Below are positions 49,545-58,197 of a DNA stretch of 64,000 nucleotides, piece by piece. The translations under genes were made by a program, and so were the position numbers. The notes below the pieces were generated by a model. The model was not told the DNA's origin. It ran no database searches and saw only the letters and a program-made list of their open reading frames with translations. How positions within the stretch are numbered: position 1 is the first letter of the stretch; the number at the start of each line of letters is the position of its first letter. Origin of the DNA: Gaiellasilicea sp963763755. GTDB taxonomy: Bacteria > Actinomycetota > Thermoleophilia > Gaiellales > Gaiellaceae. The DNA lies in assembly GCA_963763755.1 (NCBI GenBank), contig CAVXQE010000001.1, positions 1-64,000 of the forward strand, written 5' to 3'.

Positions 49545-50966
49545 CTACGCCGCGGCCGGGGCCTCCGCTCCGGTCGCGGCGAGCTGCTCGCCGAACTTCG
49601 CCCGCGCCACGAACTGTCCGATCCCCGGCTTCGCGACGACCTCGCCGCCCTCCACGAGCACATTGCCGCGCAGGAGCACCGTCTCGACGTCGCCGACGAC
49701 CTCCGTGCCCTCGTAGAGGTTGTAGTCCGTCTTCGACTGTTGGTTCGCGGCCGTGATCGTGTGCCGTTTCTCCGGGTCGAAGATCACGAGGTCGGCGTCG
49801 GAGCCCACCGCGACCGTGCCCTTGCGCGGGTAGAGGCCGAAGAGCTTCGCCGGGTTCGTGCAGAGCAGCTCGACCATCCGGTTCAGGTCGATCCGGCCTT
49901 CGCGGACGCCGAAGTGGTGGATCATGTGGAGCCGGTTCTCGAGGCCCGGCCCGCCGTTCGGGATCTTCGAGAAGTCGTCCTTGCCGAGTGACTTCTGACT
50001 GTCCCAGCGGAAGGCGCAGTGGTCGGTCGAGATCACGCTCAACGTGTCGCGCCGTACGGCGTCCCAGAGCACGTCCTGGTTTGCCTTGTCGCGCGGCGGC
50101 GGCGTGTAGACGTACTTCGCGCCCTCGAAGTTCGGGCGCTCGAGGAAGGTGTAGTCGACGAAGAAGTACTGCGTGCAGGTCTCGCCCCAGACGTCCCAGC
50201 CCTTCTCGCGCGCCAGCATGATCGGCTCGACGGACTCCTGGCAGGAGACATGGACGACGTAGAGCGAGCAGCCGGCGACCCGAGCCAGCTGGATCGCCCG
50301 GTTCGTCGCCTCGCCCTCCGTCTCGGGCGGCCTGGTCAGAGCGTGGTACTTCGGCTCGGTCTTCCCCTCCGCCAGAGCCTTCTTCACGAGGACGTCGATC
50401 GCGTCGCCGTTCTCCGCGTGCACCATCACGAGCGCCTTCGTCTCGGCCGCGACCTCCATCGTCTTGAACAGCGTCTCGTCGTCGACCATCAGCGCGCCCT
50501 TGTAGGCCATGAAGAGCTTGTAGGAGGTGATGCCCTGGTCGGGGAGCGACGCGAGCTCCTCCAGCGACCCGCCCTCCTTCAGGTCGGTGACTGCGATGTG
50601 GTAGCCCATGTCGATCAGTTGCTTGCCTTCGGCCTTCGACTTCCAGTCGGCGAGCGAGTCGGAGAAGCTCGTGCCCGGTGCCTGGATGCAGAAGTCGACG
50701 TGGCAGGTCGTGCCGCCCCGCGCGGCCGCCCGCTGGCCCGACTCGACGTCGTCGATCGTCGTCGTGCCCCCGAACGGCATGTCGAGGTGCGTGTGTGGAT
50801 CGACTGCACCCGGCAGGACGTACTTGCCGGACGCGTCGATCACCGTGTCTGCGGCGACGTCGAGTGACTCGCCGATCAGGGAGATCCGCTCGTCCTCGAT
50901 GAAGATGTCGCCGACGTAGTCGTCGGCTGCGGTGATGACACGGCCACCTTTGATCAGAACGGACAT
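49545..50966 (-). CDS. hydA: Dihydropyrimidinase / hydantoinase
   Basis: Cyclic amidohydrolase opening 5,6-dihydrouracil or hydantoin rings. Metal ligands are visible in PGAVDPHTHLDMPFGGTTT, the carboxylated Lys in GITSYKLFMAYKGALM, His in ALVMVHAENGDAIDVLVKK and CSLYVVHVSCQES, and Asp in TLSVISTDHCAFRW. 473 residues, the normal length. The C-terminal extension (NQQSKTDYNLYEGTEVVGDV) is typical of dihydropyrimidinases. It is the last gene of the leftward group with the ABC importer, 27 bases after the binding-protein stop. Confidence 0.93.
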   Translation of the reverse strand: MSVLIKGGRVITAADDYVGDIFIEDERISLIGESLDVAADTVIDASGKYVLPGAVDPHTHLDMPFGGTTTIDDVESGQRAAARGGTTCHVDFCIQAPGTSFSDSLADWKSKAEGKQLIDMGYHIAVTDLKEGGSLEELASLPDQGITSYKLFMAYKGALMVDDETLFKTMEVAAETKALVMVHAENGDAIDVLVKKALAEGKTEPKYHALTRPPETEGEATNRAIQLARVAGCSLYVVHVSCQESVEPIMLAREKGWDVWGETCTQYFFVDYTFLERPNFEGAKYVYTPPPRDKANQDVLWDAVRRDTLSVISTDHCAFRWDSQKSLGKDDFSKIPNGGPGLENRLHMIHHFGVREGRIDLNRMVELLCTNPAKLFGLYPRKGTVAVGSDADLVIFDPEKRHTITAANQQSKTDYNLYEGTEVVGDVETVLLRGNVLVEGGEVVAKPGIGQFVARAKFGEQLAATGAEAPAAA

Positions 50967-50993
50967 GCGGATCTCCCTTCTCGGTTTCGTTCG

Positions 50994-52142
50994 TTACTCG
51001 CCGCCGGCAGTGACTTCGACGGTCTCCTTCTTCCAGTCGTTGCCGTTCACGTCGACGTCGTCGTCCTTCAGCTCCGTGACGGCCGCCTCGGCGAGGTCGG
51101 TGCGGTAGGAGTCCTTCGACGCCGCCGCCTTGATCACGGCGAACTGCTTGGCGATGTCGGCGGTGCGCGTGAACGCCGCCTCCTCCATCACGCCGACACC
51201 GGCCTCGGGTGCAGGCCAGATCAGCGCGTTGATCTCGTTCAGCTGCCAGCGCTGGTGTCCCTCGCCGAGCGTCGGGCCGCTGTCCAGCACGTGCTGCAGG
51301 CACTCGTCCTGGTTGTCGCGGCAGAAGGCCCAGCCCTTGAAGCTCGCCTTCAGGAACCGCTTGGCGATGTCCTGGTTCGCCTCGTCGGCGATCCACTTGC
51401 CCTGGGTGAAGATCCCGTCCTCGAGCATCGCCGTGCCGGCGTCCTCCATCGAGATCACGTTCAGGTCGTCGAGCGTGTTGAGCTCGCCCGTGTCCGGGTT
51501 CTTGGTCTCCAGCACCTGCGCGAGCTCGTTGTAGGTCATCGCCGCCGCAGCGTCGACGTCCTTGTTCAGGAACAGGTTCATGTCGAACGGCTGGTTGACG
51601 ATCGTGACGTCGTCCTTCGACTTCGGATCAATGTTGTTCTTGACGAGCGCTGCGTAGAGCTCGTTCTCGTTGCCGCAGCACCAGACGCCGACCTTCTTGC
51701 CCTTCATCCCGGCGACGTCCGTGATGTTGCTGTCCTTCCAGGTCACCTCGGTCATACCGCTCTTGCCGAAGACCTGACCGATGTTGACGAGGTCGCCGCC
51801 CTGGTCGCGCGCGGCGAGCAGTGCAGGCAGCCAGTCGATCCCGAACTCGGCCTGTCCGCTCGCGACGACCTGCTCCGGGGTGATGTCGGGGCCGCCCGGC
51901 TTCAGCGTCACGTCGAGGCCCTCGTCCTCGTAGTACCCCTCCTCGAGCGCGGCGTAGTACCCGGCGAACTGGGCCTGCGTCACCCACTTGAGCTGGAGCG
52001 TGACCTTGTCGAGCGCCTGCTGTTCGGAGGTCGACGCGGCCGTCGTGCCGCTGCCGGCTTCGTCGTCACCGCCACATCCCGCGACGGCGAACGTCAGCGC
52101 GGCGATCACGCCGGCGAGCACGAGCCAGATCCGAGCGTTCAT
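50994..52142 (-). CDS. ABC transporter substrate-binding lipoprotein, NMT1/ThiY-like
   Basis: Start 52142 has ggaagga four bases upstream. The signal ends in a lipobox FAVAGCGG, so the protein is membrane-anchored. The NMT1-type core is VTLQLKWVTQAQFAGYYAAL, EEGYYEDEGLDVTLKPGGPD, EFGIDWLPALLAARDQGGDL, KVGVWCCGNENELYAALVK and WIADEANQDIAKRFLKASFK. ThiY relatives bind pyrimidines; here the linked hydantoinase suggests a pyrimidine or hydantoin ligand (inference). Confidence 0.88.
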   Translation of the reverse strand: MNARIWLVLAGVIAALTFAVAGCGGDDEAGSGTTAASTSEQQALDKVTLQLKWVTQAQFAGYYAALEEGYYEDEGLDVTLKPGGPDITPEQVVASGQAEFGIDWLPALLAARDQGGDLVNIGQVFGKSGMTEVTWKDSNITDVAGMKGKKVGVWCCGNENELYAALVKNNIDPKSKDDVTIVNQPFDMNLFLNKDVDAAAAMTYNELAQVLETKNPDTGELNTLDDLNVISMEDAGTAMLEDGIFTQGKWIADEANQDIAKRFLKASFKGWAFCRDNQDECLQHVLDSGPTLGEGHQRWQLNEINALIWPAPEAGVGVMEEAAFTRTADIAKQFAVIKAAASKDSYRTDLAEAAVTELKDDDVDVNGNDWKKETVEVTAGGE

Positions 52143-52188
52143 ACGGTCCTTCCTTTCGTTTGCCCTCTTTGACAAGTCGAATCCCCGG

Positions 52189-53004
52189 TCAGTCGGTCCT
52201 CGACGACGGATGCCAGCTCATCGTCAGCCGCTCGACGAGCGCCACGGACGAGTAGAACAGGATTCCGAGCACACTGGCAACGGTGATCGCGGCCCATGCG
52301 AGCTCGAACTGGAAGAGTGCGGCCGAATTCCGGATCTGGAACCCGAGCGCCTCTTGCGAGCTGAGGAAGTATTCGCCCACGATTGCGCCGATCATCGCGA
52401 GCACGGTCCCGACCTTCAAGGCCGCGAAGAGATACGGCAGTGAATTCGGCAGCCGCACGCGCCGGAAGATCGCGAGCTCGCCCGCCGCGTACGTGCGCAT
52501 CAGCTCGATCGAGGACGGGCGCACCGACGTCAGGCCGCGAAGCGTGTTCACCATCACCGGGAAGAACACGAGGATTGCGGCGATCGCCATCTTCGAGGTC
52601 TTCTCGAGCGGGCCGAACCACTGATTGGTGATCGGCGCGAAGGCAATGATCGGAACCGCGTTCGCCGCGATCGCGAACGGCATCAACGCCTGGCCGAGCG
52701 AGCGAAACCTGGCCAGCACGATCGCCGAGAGCACGCCTAACGTGGAGCCGATCACGAAGCCGCCGAGCGCCTCCGAGAAGGTGTAGATCCCGGCCGACCA
52801 CAGCTCATCGCGGCGATCCCACAGGGTGTCGAGGATCGCCGACGGCGCGGGCAGGAGGAACCGCTGGACGTCGAGAATCCGCACGAGCCCCTCCCACAGA
52901 AGGATGCCGAGCACCAAGACGACCGCGGCGGGGACCCAGTCGCCGAGCTGCCGGCCGACCCGTCCGCCGAGCGTGCCGCGCGGTACGGGCGCGACGACGC
53001 TCAC
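52189..53004 (-). CDS. ABC transporter permease (SsuC/ThiX type)
   Basis: 271 residues. It starts at GTG overlapping the ATPase stop (GTGA). Helices include WVPAAVVLVLGILLWEGLVR, ALGGFVIGSTLGVLSAIVLA, LMPFAIAANAVPIIAFAPIT and IAAILVFFPVMVNTLRGLTS. The EAA-type loop is PSSIELMRTYAAGELAIFRR, and LFAALKVGTVLAMIGAIVGE closes the core. It is one of two different permeases flanking a single ATPase, pointing to a heterodimeric channel. Confidence 0.9.
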   Translation of the reverse strand: MSVVAPVPRGTLGGRVGRQLGDWVPAAVVLVLGILLWEGLVRILDVQRFLLPAPSAILDTLWDRRDELWSAGIYTFSEALGGFVIGSTLGVLSAIVLARFRSLGQALMPFAIAANAVPIIAFAPITNQWFGPLEKTSKMAIAAILVFFPVMVNTLRGLTSVRPSSIELMRTYAAGELAIFRRVRLPNSLPYLFAALKVGTVLAMIGAIVGEYFLSSQEALGFQIRNSAALFQFELAWAAITVASVLGILFYSSVALVERLTMSWHPSSRTD

Positions 53005-53825
53005 AGCCCCTCCTCCGCGACGTAGAGCCGCGTCTCGTCCTCTTCGGGCGCGTCGAGCGCGTGACCCTCCCGGAGCAGGCGGCGCACATGCGTGATGTGC
53101 TCGGCGAAGCGCGGATCCTCGCGCGTCTCGGGGCCGCGCGGCTGCGGCAGGTCGATCGGGACGACTCCCGCGATGCGCCCCGGCCTCGCCGACATCACCA
53201 CGACCCGGGTCGAGAGGAACACCGACTCGGCGATCGAGTGCGTGACGAACACGACGGTCGAGAGGGTGTCCTGCCAGATCAGGAGCAGCTCGTTGTTCAT
53301 CCGCTCGCGGGTCATCTCGTCGAGCGCTCCGAACGGCTCGTCCATCAGCAGCAGCGGCGGTGAGAACGAGAGGGCGCGGGCGATCGAGACCCGCTGCTGC
53401 ATCCCGCCCGAGAGCTGCCACGGGTGGTGTTTCTCGAAGCCGGTCAGCTCGACCAGCTTGAGCATCTCGTCGATACGCGCCTCACGGCGGCGGCGGTCCC
53501 AGCCGGCCATCTCGAGGGGGAGCGAGATGTTCTTGGCGACGTTCCGCCAGTCGAAGAGGACAGCGTCCTGGAAGACGATCCCGTAGTCCCGGTCGACCCT
53601 CGCCTGGTGGACGGGCTTGCCGTTGACCAGGATCTCGCCCTCGCTGGGGCGGATCAGGTCGCCGATGATCCGCAGCAGCGTCGACTTTCCGCAACCGGAC
53701 GGGCCGATCAGCGAGACGAACTCGCCGGGCTGGACGTCGAGGTCGATGCGGTCGAGCGCCAGCACGTCGCCTCGCTCGAAGCGCTTCGAGAGATTCTTGA
53801 CGGAGACTGCGGCGGCGTCCGTCAC
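53001..53825 (-). CDS. ABC transporter ATP-binding protein (SsuB/TauB type)
   Basis: GTG start overlaps the upstream permease stop. Walker A SLIGPSGCGKSTLLRIIGDL, Q-loop GIVFQDAVLFDWRNVAKNIS, signature QLSGGMQQRVSIARALSFSP, Walker B LLLMDEPFGALDEMTRERMN and H-loop VVFVTHSIAESVFLSTRVVV. The family favours sulfonate, taurine, nitrate and pyrimidine uptake. 274 residues, intact. Confidence 0.92.
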   Translation of the reverse strand: MTDAAAVSVKNLSKRFERGDVLALDRIDLDVQPGEFVSLIGPSGCGKSTLLRIIGDLIRPSEGEILVNGKPVHQARVDRDYGIVFQDAVLFDWRNVAKNISLPLEMAGWDRRRREARIDEMLKLVELTGFEKHHPWQLSGGMQQRVSIARALSFSPPLLLMDEPFGALDEMTRERMNNELLLIWQDTLSTVVFVTHSIAESVFLSTRVVVMSARPGRIAGVVPIDLPQPRGPETREDPRFAEHITHVRRLLREGHALDAPEEDETRLYVAEEGL

Positions 53826-54625
53826 GCCACGTTCTCCGGTGCCCGGTGGACGAGCAGCCGCTCGGCGATTGCGACGACTGCGAAGAAGAGGATCCCGAGC
53901 ATGGCCGCGATGATGTTGGTTGCCCAGAGGCTCGGCGGCGAGCTGACGTAGTACTGGTTGAAGTTGAGGATCGCCCCCGCCAGCCCGTCCTGGATCGACG
54001 AGGGCAGCTCGCCGATGATCGCGCCGACAACGGCAGCGGGCGCGGCGATCTTCAGCGCCGTGAACAGGTAGGGGAACGAGGCGGGGACGCGGAGCTTCCA
54101 GAGGATCTTCGAGCGGTTCGCGGCGTACGAGCGCATCAGCTCGACCGCGCGCGGGTCGGCTGACCGGAGCCCGCGGAGCGTGTTGATCGTCACCGGGAAG
54201 AAGGTCAGGTAGGCGGAGATCACGGAGACCGCGCCCCACCCGGCGAGCGACTCGGGCAGCTTCGGGTTGATCCAGACGACGACCATCGGGGCGATGGCGA
54301 GGATCGGGATCGTCTGCGAGGCGACGATGTAGGGCAGGAAGCCGCGCTGGAGCAGCCGCGACTCGGAGAGCACGACGGCGATCACGAACCCGACGCTCGC
54401 GCCGAGCACGAACCCGGCGGCGGCCTCCTTGGCGGTGAACGCGGCGGCGTTGAGGAGAACGTCGATCAGGAGCGGGCCGTTACGGCGGGACGGCTCGAAG
54501 AGCTGGCCGACCATGTCGTACACGTGCGGCATGGTGCGCTCGTTGACCGGGAACGGCCAGGTGATCTCCGCCCGCTCGCCGATCCACTTGTACGCCTCCC
54601 AGAGCCCGCAGAGGACGATGAGCAC
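53822..54625 (-). CDS. ABC transporter permease (SsuC/ThiX type), second subunit
   Basis: It starts at GTG 54625 (LIVLCGLWEAYKWIGERAEI), though the frame is open further upstream. A periplasmic segment of about 50 residues follows. Helices are AAAGFVLGASVGFVIAVVLS, GFLPYIVASQTIPILAIAPM, WGAVSVISAYLTFFPVTINT and LFTALKIAAPAAVVGAIIGE, and the EAA loop is PRAVELMRSYAANRSKILWK. The last helix is NIIAAMLGILFFAVVAIAER. It is the first gene of the leftward importer group and divergent from the M20 hydrolase. Confidence 0.87.
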   Translation of the reverse strand: MLIVLCGLWEAYKWIGERAEITWPFPVNERTMPHVYDMVGQLFEPSRRNGPLLIDVLLNAAAFTAKEAAAGFVLGASVGFVIAVVLSESRLLQRGFLPYIVASQTIPILAIAPMVVVWINPKLPESLAGWGAVSVISAYLTFFPVTINTLRGLRSADPRAVELMRSYAANRSKILWKLRVPASFPYLFTALKIAAPAAVVGAIIGELPSSIQDGLAGAILNFNQYYVSSPPSLWATNIIAAMLGILFFAVVAIAERLLVHRAPENVA

Positions 54626-54761
54626 GAGAAAGGACAGGCTGGCGCTCTTCAGCGCCGGCGCGACTGTGTCGCGGCGCGGCTGGAAGGGCCTCGATGGTGA
54701 CGCGACGGTCGAGATCGCTATTCCTTACCACACTCCGCCGCCGCGAGTTAGAGTCGCCGCC

Positions 54762-56003
54762 ATGCCGCTCGACCCTGCAAGGACGGTCGCGGAGCTGCGC
54801 GAGCTGCGTGAGCTGACGGGCGACGAGAACGGCGCCCAGCGGGTTGCCTGGACGCCGATCTGGGTGCAGGCGAGGGATTGGCTCGGCTCCAAGCTCGACG
54901 GGCTGCCGCTCGAGTACGAGGTCGACGAGGCAGGCAACCAGTGGTGGACGCTTCGCGGCGAATCCGATCGCGCCGTCTTGCTGGGCGGCCACATCGACTC
55001 GGTTCCGAACGGCGGCTGGCTCGACGGCTGCCTCAACGTCGTGGCCGCGGTCGAAGTGGTGAGGCGGATCGCAGAGGAGGGCACGCCTCCGGTCACCGTG
55101 CGCCTCGTCAACTGGGCCGACGAGGAGGGCGCCCGCTTCGGCCGCTCCCTCTTCGGCTCCTCGGCGGCCGCGGGCTCGATGGCCGACCAGGACGACCTGC
55201 GCGCCCTGCACGACCGCGACGGCGTCGCGCTTCCGGATGCGCTGCGCGAGCACGGCGTCGATCTCGACAACGCCCTCGCGGCCCGCTCGCAGCTGGAAGG
55301 CGCGGCTGCCTACCTCGAGCTGCACATCGAGCAGGGGCCGGTGCTCGAGTCGATGGAGCTCCCGCTCGGCGCTGTCCTCGGCACCTTCGGCGTCGAGCGA
55401 TACCGGATCATCTGGCGCGGCCAGGCTGCGCACGCCGGCTCGACCCCGATGGACCAGCGGCGCGACGCGCTCGCCGGCGCCGCCAAGCTCGCCCTCGAGC
55501 TGCGCGAGATCGCGAAGCGCGTCGGCGGCGGCGCCGTCCTCACGAGCGGCGGCGTCGTCTGCAGGCCAGGCATCGTGACCTCGGTGGTCGAGACTGCTGA
55601 GCAGCTCCTCGACATGCGCCACCTCGACGCCGGGAAGCTGGCCTCGATGTGGGAGCAGGTGCGCGAGGCCTGCGAGCGCTTCGCGCAGGAGGAGCAGCTC
55701 GAGGTCGAGTACGAGCGGATCTGGGAGATCGAGCCGATCCTGTTCGACGAGACGCTCGTTGGCTTCGCGGACGAGGCGATCCGCGAGGTGGCGGGGACGT
55801 CGCACAAGCTGCCGAGTGGGCCGCTGCACGATGCCGCCGAGGTCTCGCGTGCCGGCGTTCCCACCGTGATGATCTTCGTCCAGAGCCTCCGTGGCCTCTC
55901 GCACACGAAGCTCGAGGACACGAAGCCCGAGCACATCGAGCTGGCGGTGCAGGCGCTCGACCGGCTCGCGGACAAGACGATCGCTCGGGTCGCGTCCGCC
56001 TGA
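54762..56003 (+). CDS. M20-family amidohydrolase (N-carbamoyl-amino acid / allantoate hydrolase type)
   Basis: Zinc-dependent hydrolase of the beta-ureidopropionase/allantoate amidohydrolase group. Metal and substrate motifs are VLLGGHIDSVPNGGWLDGCL, RLVNWADEEGARFGRSLFGS, AAYLELHIEQGPVLESMELP, WRGQAAHAGSTPMDQRRDAL and the final LPSGPLHDAAEVSRAGVPTV. 413 residues, normal. It would take the N-carbamoyl product of the dihydropyrimidinase and release the amino acid, CO2 and ammonia (inference from the linkage). Confidence 0.9.
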   Translation: MPLDPARTVAELRELRELTGDENGAQRVAWTPIWVQARDWLGSKLDGLPLEYEVDEAGNQWWTLRGESDRAVLLGGHIDSVPNGGWLDGCLNVVAAVEVVRRIAEEGTPPVTVRLVNWADEEGARFGRSLFGSSAAAGSMADQDDLRALHDRDGVALPDALREHGVDLDNALAARSQLEGAAAYLELHIEQGPVLESMELPLGAVLGTFGVERYRIIWRGQAAHAGSTPMDQRRDALAGAAKLALELREIAKRVGGGAVLTSGGVVCRPGIVTSVVETAEQLLDMRHLDAGKLASMWEQVREACERFAQEEQLEVEYERIWEIEPILFDETLVGFADEAIREVAGTSHKLPSGPLHDAAEVSRAGVPTVMIFVQSLRGLSHTKLEDTKPEHIELAVQALDRLADKTIARVASA

Positions 56004-56656
56004 GCGGCGCGCCCTCGCCGCCCGCCGCCGTCGTCTTCGACTGCGACGGCCTCCTGCTCGAGACCGAGAGCTGCTGGTCGCTCGCCGAGGCGGAGCTGTT
56101 CGCCCGCTACGGCAAGGTCTTCGGCGACGACGAGAAGCGCGTTCTGATCGGCACCTCGGCGTATGCAGGCTCGCGCGTGCTCGAGCGGTTGCTCGAGCAG
56201 CCCGGGCGCGCGGAGCCGCTGGGGCTGGAGTTGCTGGAACTGGTCGAGCGGCGGCTGCTCGAGGAGGCGACCGCCTTTCCCGGAGCCGAGGAGCTCGTCC
56301 GGGAGTTGAAAGGGCGCGTGCCGATCGCGGTGGCGTCGAACACACCGCAGCGGCTCGTCCGGGGCGCGCTGGCCTGCGCCGGCCTCGCGCCGCACTTCGA
56401 CATCGTGGTCACGGCCGATCAGGTGCCCGAGCCGAAGCCGTCGCCGGACGTCTATCTCCGTGCGTGTGAGCTGCTCGGTGCCTCCCCGTCCCGCTCGATC
56501 GGCCTCGAGGACTCTCCGACCGGCGTCGCTGCCGCCCGCGCCGCAGGCATGTTCGTGATCGGGATCCCGTCGTTTCCGGGAGTCCTGCTCGACGAGGCGG
56601 ACCTCGTGGGTGGGTCGCTGGACGATCCTCGCGTCCGGGCGGCGCTCGGTCTCTGA
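56000..56656 (+). CDS. HAD-superfamily phosphatase (beta-phosphoglucomutase-like)
   Basis: HAD motifs: I in AVVFDCDGLLLETESCWSLA, II in PIAVASNTPQRLVRGALACA, III/IV in PEPKPSPDVYLRACELLG with SIGLEDSPTGVAAARAAGMF. The alpha-helical cap lies between residues about 25 and 95. No ATG or GTG is available; CTG 56000 overlapping the previous stop is a plausible start, giving about 218 residues. Substrate unknown; co-transcribed with the M20 hydrolase. Confidence 0.8.
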   Translation: MSGAPSPPAAVVFDCDGLLLETESCWSLAEAELFARYGKVFGDDEKRVLIGTSAYAGSRVLERLLEQPGRAEPLGLELLELVERRLLEEATAFPGAEELVRELKGRVPIAVASNTPQRLVRGALACAGLAPHFDIVVTADQVPEPKPSPDVYLRACELLGASPSRSIGLEDSPTGVAAARAAGMFVIGIPSFPGVLLDEADLVGGSLDDPRVRAALGL

Positions 56657-56661
56657 CGGCG

Positions 56662-57108
56662 CTAGAGGAAGCGGACCGCCGCCACGCCTGCAGCGACGAG
56701 TGCCATGCCGAGCAGCCTCCCAGGCGTGACCGGATTCTCGTCGAACCCGACCCAGCCAAAGTGGTCAACGGCGAGCGACGCGATCGCCTGCCCTGCCAGG
56801 ATGAACGCGAAGAGGGCGGCTGCACCGAGCTTCGGCGCCGTGACCACGCTGCCGAGGACGTAGAAGGCGCCGAGGAAGCCGCCGACCCAGACCCACCATG
56901 GCGCGGCGCCGATCTTGTCCGTCCCCGGCCAGCCGCGCGCGAAGATCAGCGTCGCGATCAGCAACACGGCGGCGCCGACGACGAAGGAGACGAGCGTCGC
57001 TCGCAAGGGGCTGCCGACCCAGGTCGCGAGCTGTGCATTGATCCCGAACTGGATCGGGAGCATTGCCCCTGCCGCCACGGCGAACAGGTAGTACGGCCAC
57101 GTTGCCAC
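56662..57108 (-). CDS. DMT-superfamily membrane protein (YdcZ/DUF606)
   Basis: 148 residues with five hydrophobic segments: YYLFAVAAGAMLPIQFGINA, ATLVSFVVGAAVLLIATLIF, WWVWVGGFLGAFYVLGSVVT, LGAAALFAFILAGQAIASLA and PGRLLGMALVAAGVAAVRFL. The GxNAQLA and GGFLGAFYV motifs are diagnostic of the DUF606 half-transporter family. GTG 57108 chosen; the frame is open upstream. Convergent with the HAD gene. Confidence 0.82.
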   Translation of the reverse strand: MATWPYYLFAVAAGAMLPIQFGINAQLATWVGSPLRATLVSFVVGAAVLLIATLIFARGWPGTDKIGAAPWWVWVGGFLGAFYVLGSVVTAPKLGAAALFAFILAGQAIASLAVDHFGWVGFDENPVTPGRLLGMALVAAGVAAVRFL

Positions 57109-57177
57109 GCGCCCGAATTCGCGCGAGAATGCCTCTTTCCCTGCCAACGAGACTCTTCTGACCAAACTGGGGGTCGC

Positions 57178-58197
57178 ATGCTCAGCTTCGGCGTCACCGT
57201 CCTGCCCGATCCGCCCTACCAGCGCCTGATCGAGCTCACCAAGCTCGCCGAGGCACAGGGCTTCGAGTACGGCTGGACGTACGACTCTCACGTCCTCTGG
57301 CAGGAGTCGATGCCGGTGATGGCGCTCCTCGCCGACCAGACGTCGACGATCAAGCTCGGCCACATGGTCACCAACCCCGCGATCCGCGATCCAACCGTGC
57401 TGGCGAGCGCGTACGCCACCCTTCAGGACATCTCCAACGGCCGCATGATCATGGGTGTCGGCCGGGGCGACTCGTCGGTGCGCTACGTCGGCCGCCAGCC
57501 GATGAAGGTCGCCGACTTCGAGGAAGCGTTGAAGATGGTCAAGCCGTTCATGAACGGCAAGGAGGTGACCTGGAACGACAAGCAGCTCCAGCTGAAGTGG
57601 GTGCGTCCGGAGCTACCGGAGATCGAGATGCACGTCGCCGGCTACGGGCCGAAGGCGCTCGCGGTCGCCGGCCGGCAAGGCGACGGGGTGATCATCCAGC
57701 TTGCCGACCCGGACATCATCCAGTGGATCATGGATACGGCCCGGAAGGCCGCCGCGGAGGCAGGCCGGGATCCCGCAGCGCTCAAGTGCATCGTCAGCGC
57801 GCCGAGCCACATCTCCGACGACCTCGCCGACGCCCGCGAGCAGGTGCGTTGGTTCCCGGCGATGGTCTCGAACCACGTCCAGGACCTGATCGACCGCTAC
57901 GGCACCGACGGTTCGGTCGTGCCCAAGGTCCTCACGGACTATGTCGAGGCGCGGAAGTTCTACGACTACAACGAGCACTCCCGCGTCGGCGCGAAGCACG
58001 GCGAGTTCGTCAGCGACGAGATCTGCGACCGCTTCTGCGTACTCGGCACCACCGAGCAGGCAATCGCGAAGCTGCGTGAGCTGGAGGCGATCGGGGTCGA
58101 CCAGTTCAACATCTACCTGATGACGCACGGGCAGGAGCAGACGCTCGAGACCTACGGCCGCGACATCCTGCCGGAGTTCAGCGGGGTCGCGGCGTAG
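57178..58197 (+). CDS. LLM class F420-dependent oxidoreductase (TIGR03842-like)
   Basis: 339-residue luciferase-like barrel. MLSFGVTVLPDPPYQRLIEL starts it. Then come GFEYGWTYDSHVLWQESMPV, IKLGHMVTNPAIRDPTVLAS, ISNGRMIMGVGRGDSSVRYV (G-x-GRGDS cofactor loop), EIEMHVAGYGPKALAVAGRQ and GDGVIIQLADPDIIQWIMDT. The length and the GRGDSSVR loop fit the CPS_4043 subfamily. Intact frame. It is 1.2 kb from the M20 hydrolase and could belong to the same catabolic set (inference). Confidence 0.88.
   Translation: MLSFGVTVLPDPPYQRLIELTKLAEAQGFEYGWTYDSHVLWQESMPVMALLADQTSTIKLGHMVTNPAIRDPTVLASAYATLQDISNGRMIMGVGRGDSSVRYVGRQPMKVADFEEALKMVKPFMNGKEVTWNDKQLQLKWVRPELPEIEMHVAGYGPKALAVAGRQGDGVIIQLADPDIIQWIMDTARKAAAEAGRDPAALKCIVSAPSHISDDLADAREQVRWFPAMVSNHVQDLIDRYGTDGSVVPKVLTDYVEARKFYDYNEHSRVGAKHGEFVSDEICDRFCVLGTTEQAIAKLRELEAIGVDQFNIYLMTHGQEQTLETYGRDILPEFSGVAA

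Noticed and set aside
54480..56345. A 621-residue leftward open frame opposite the M20 hydrolase
   Set aside because: Antisense shadow. The rightward frame has all M20 metal motifs, and the leftward product is Arg-rich with no recognisable domain.
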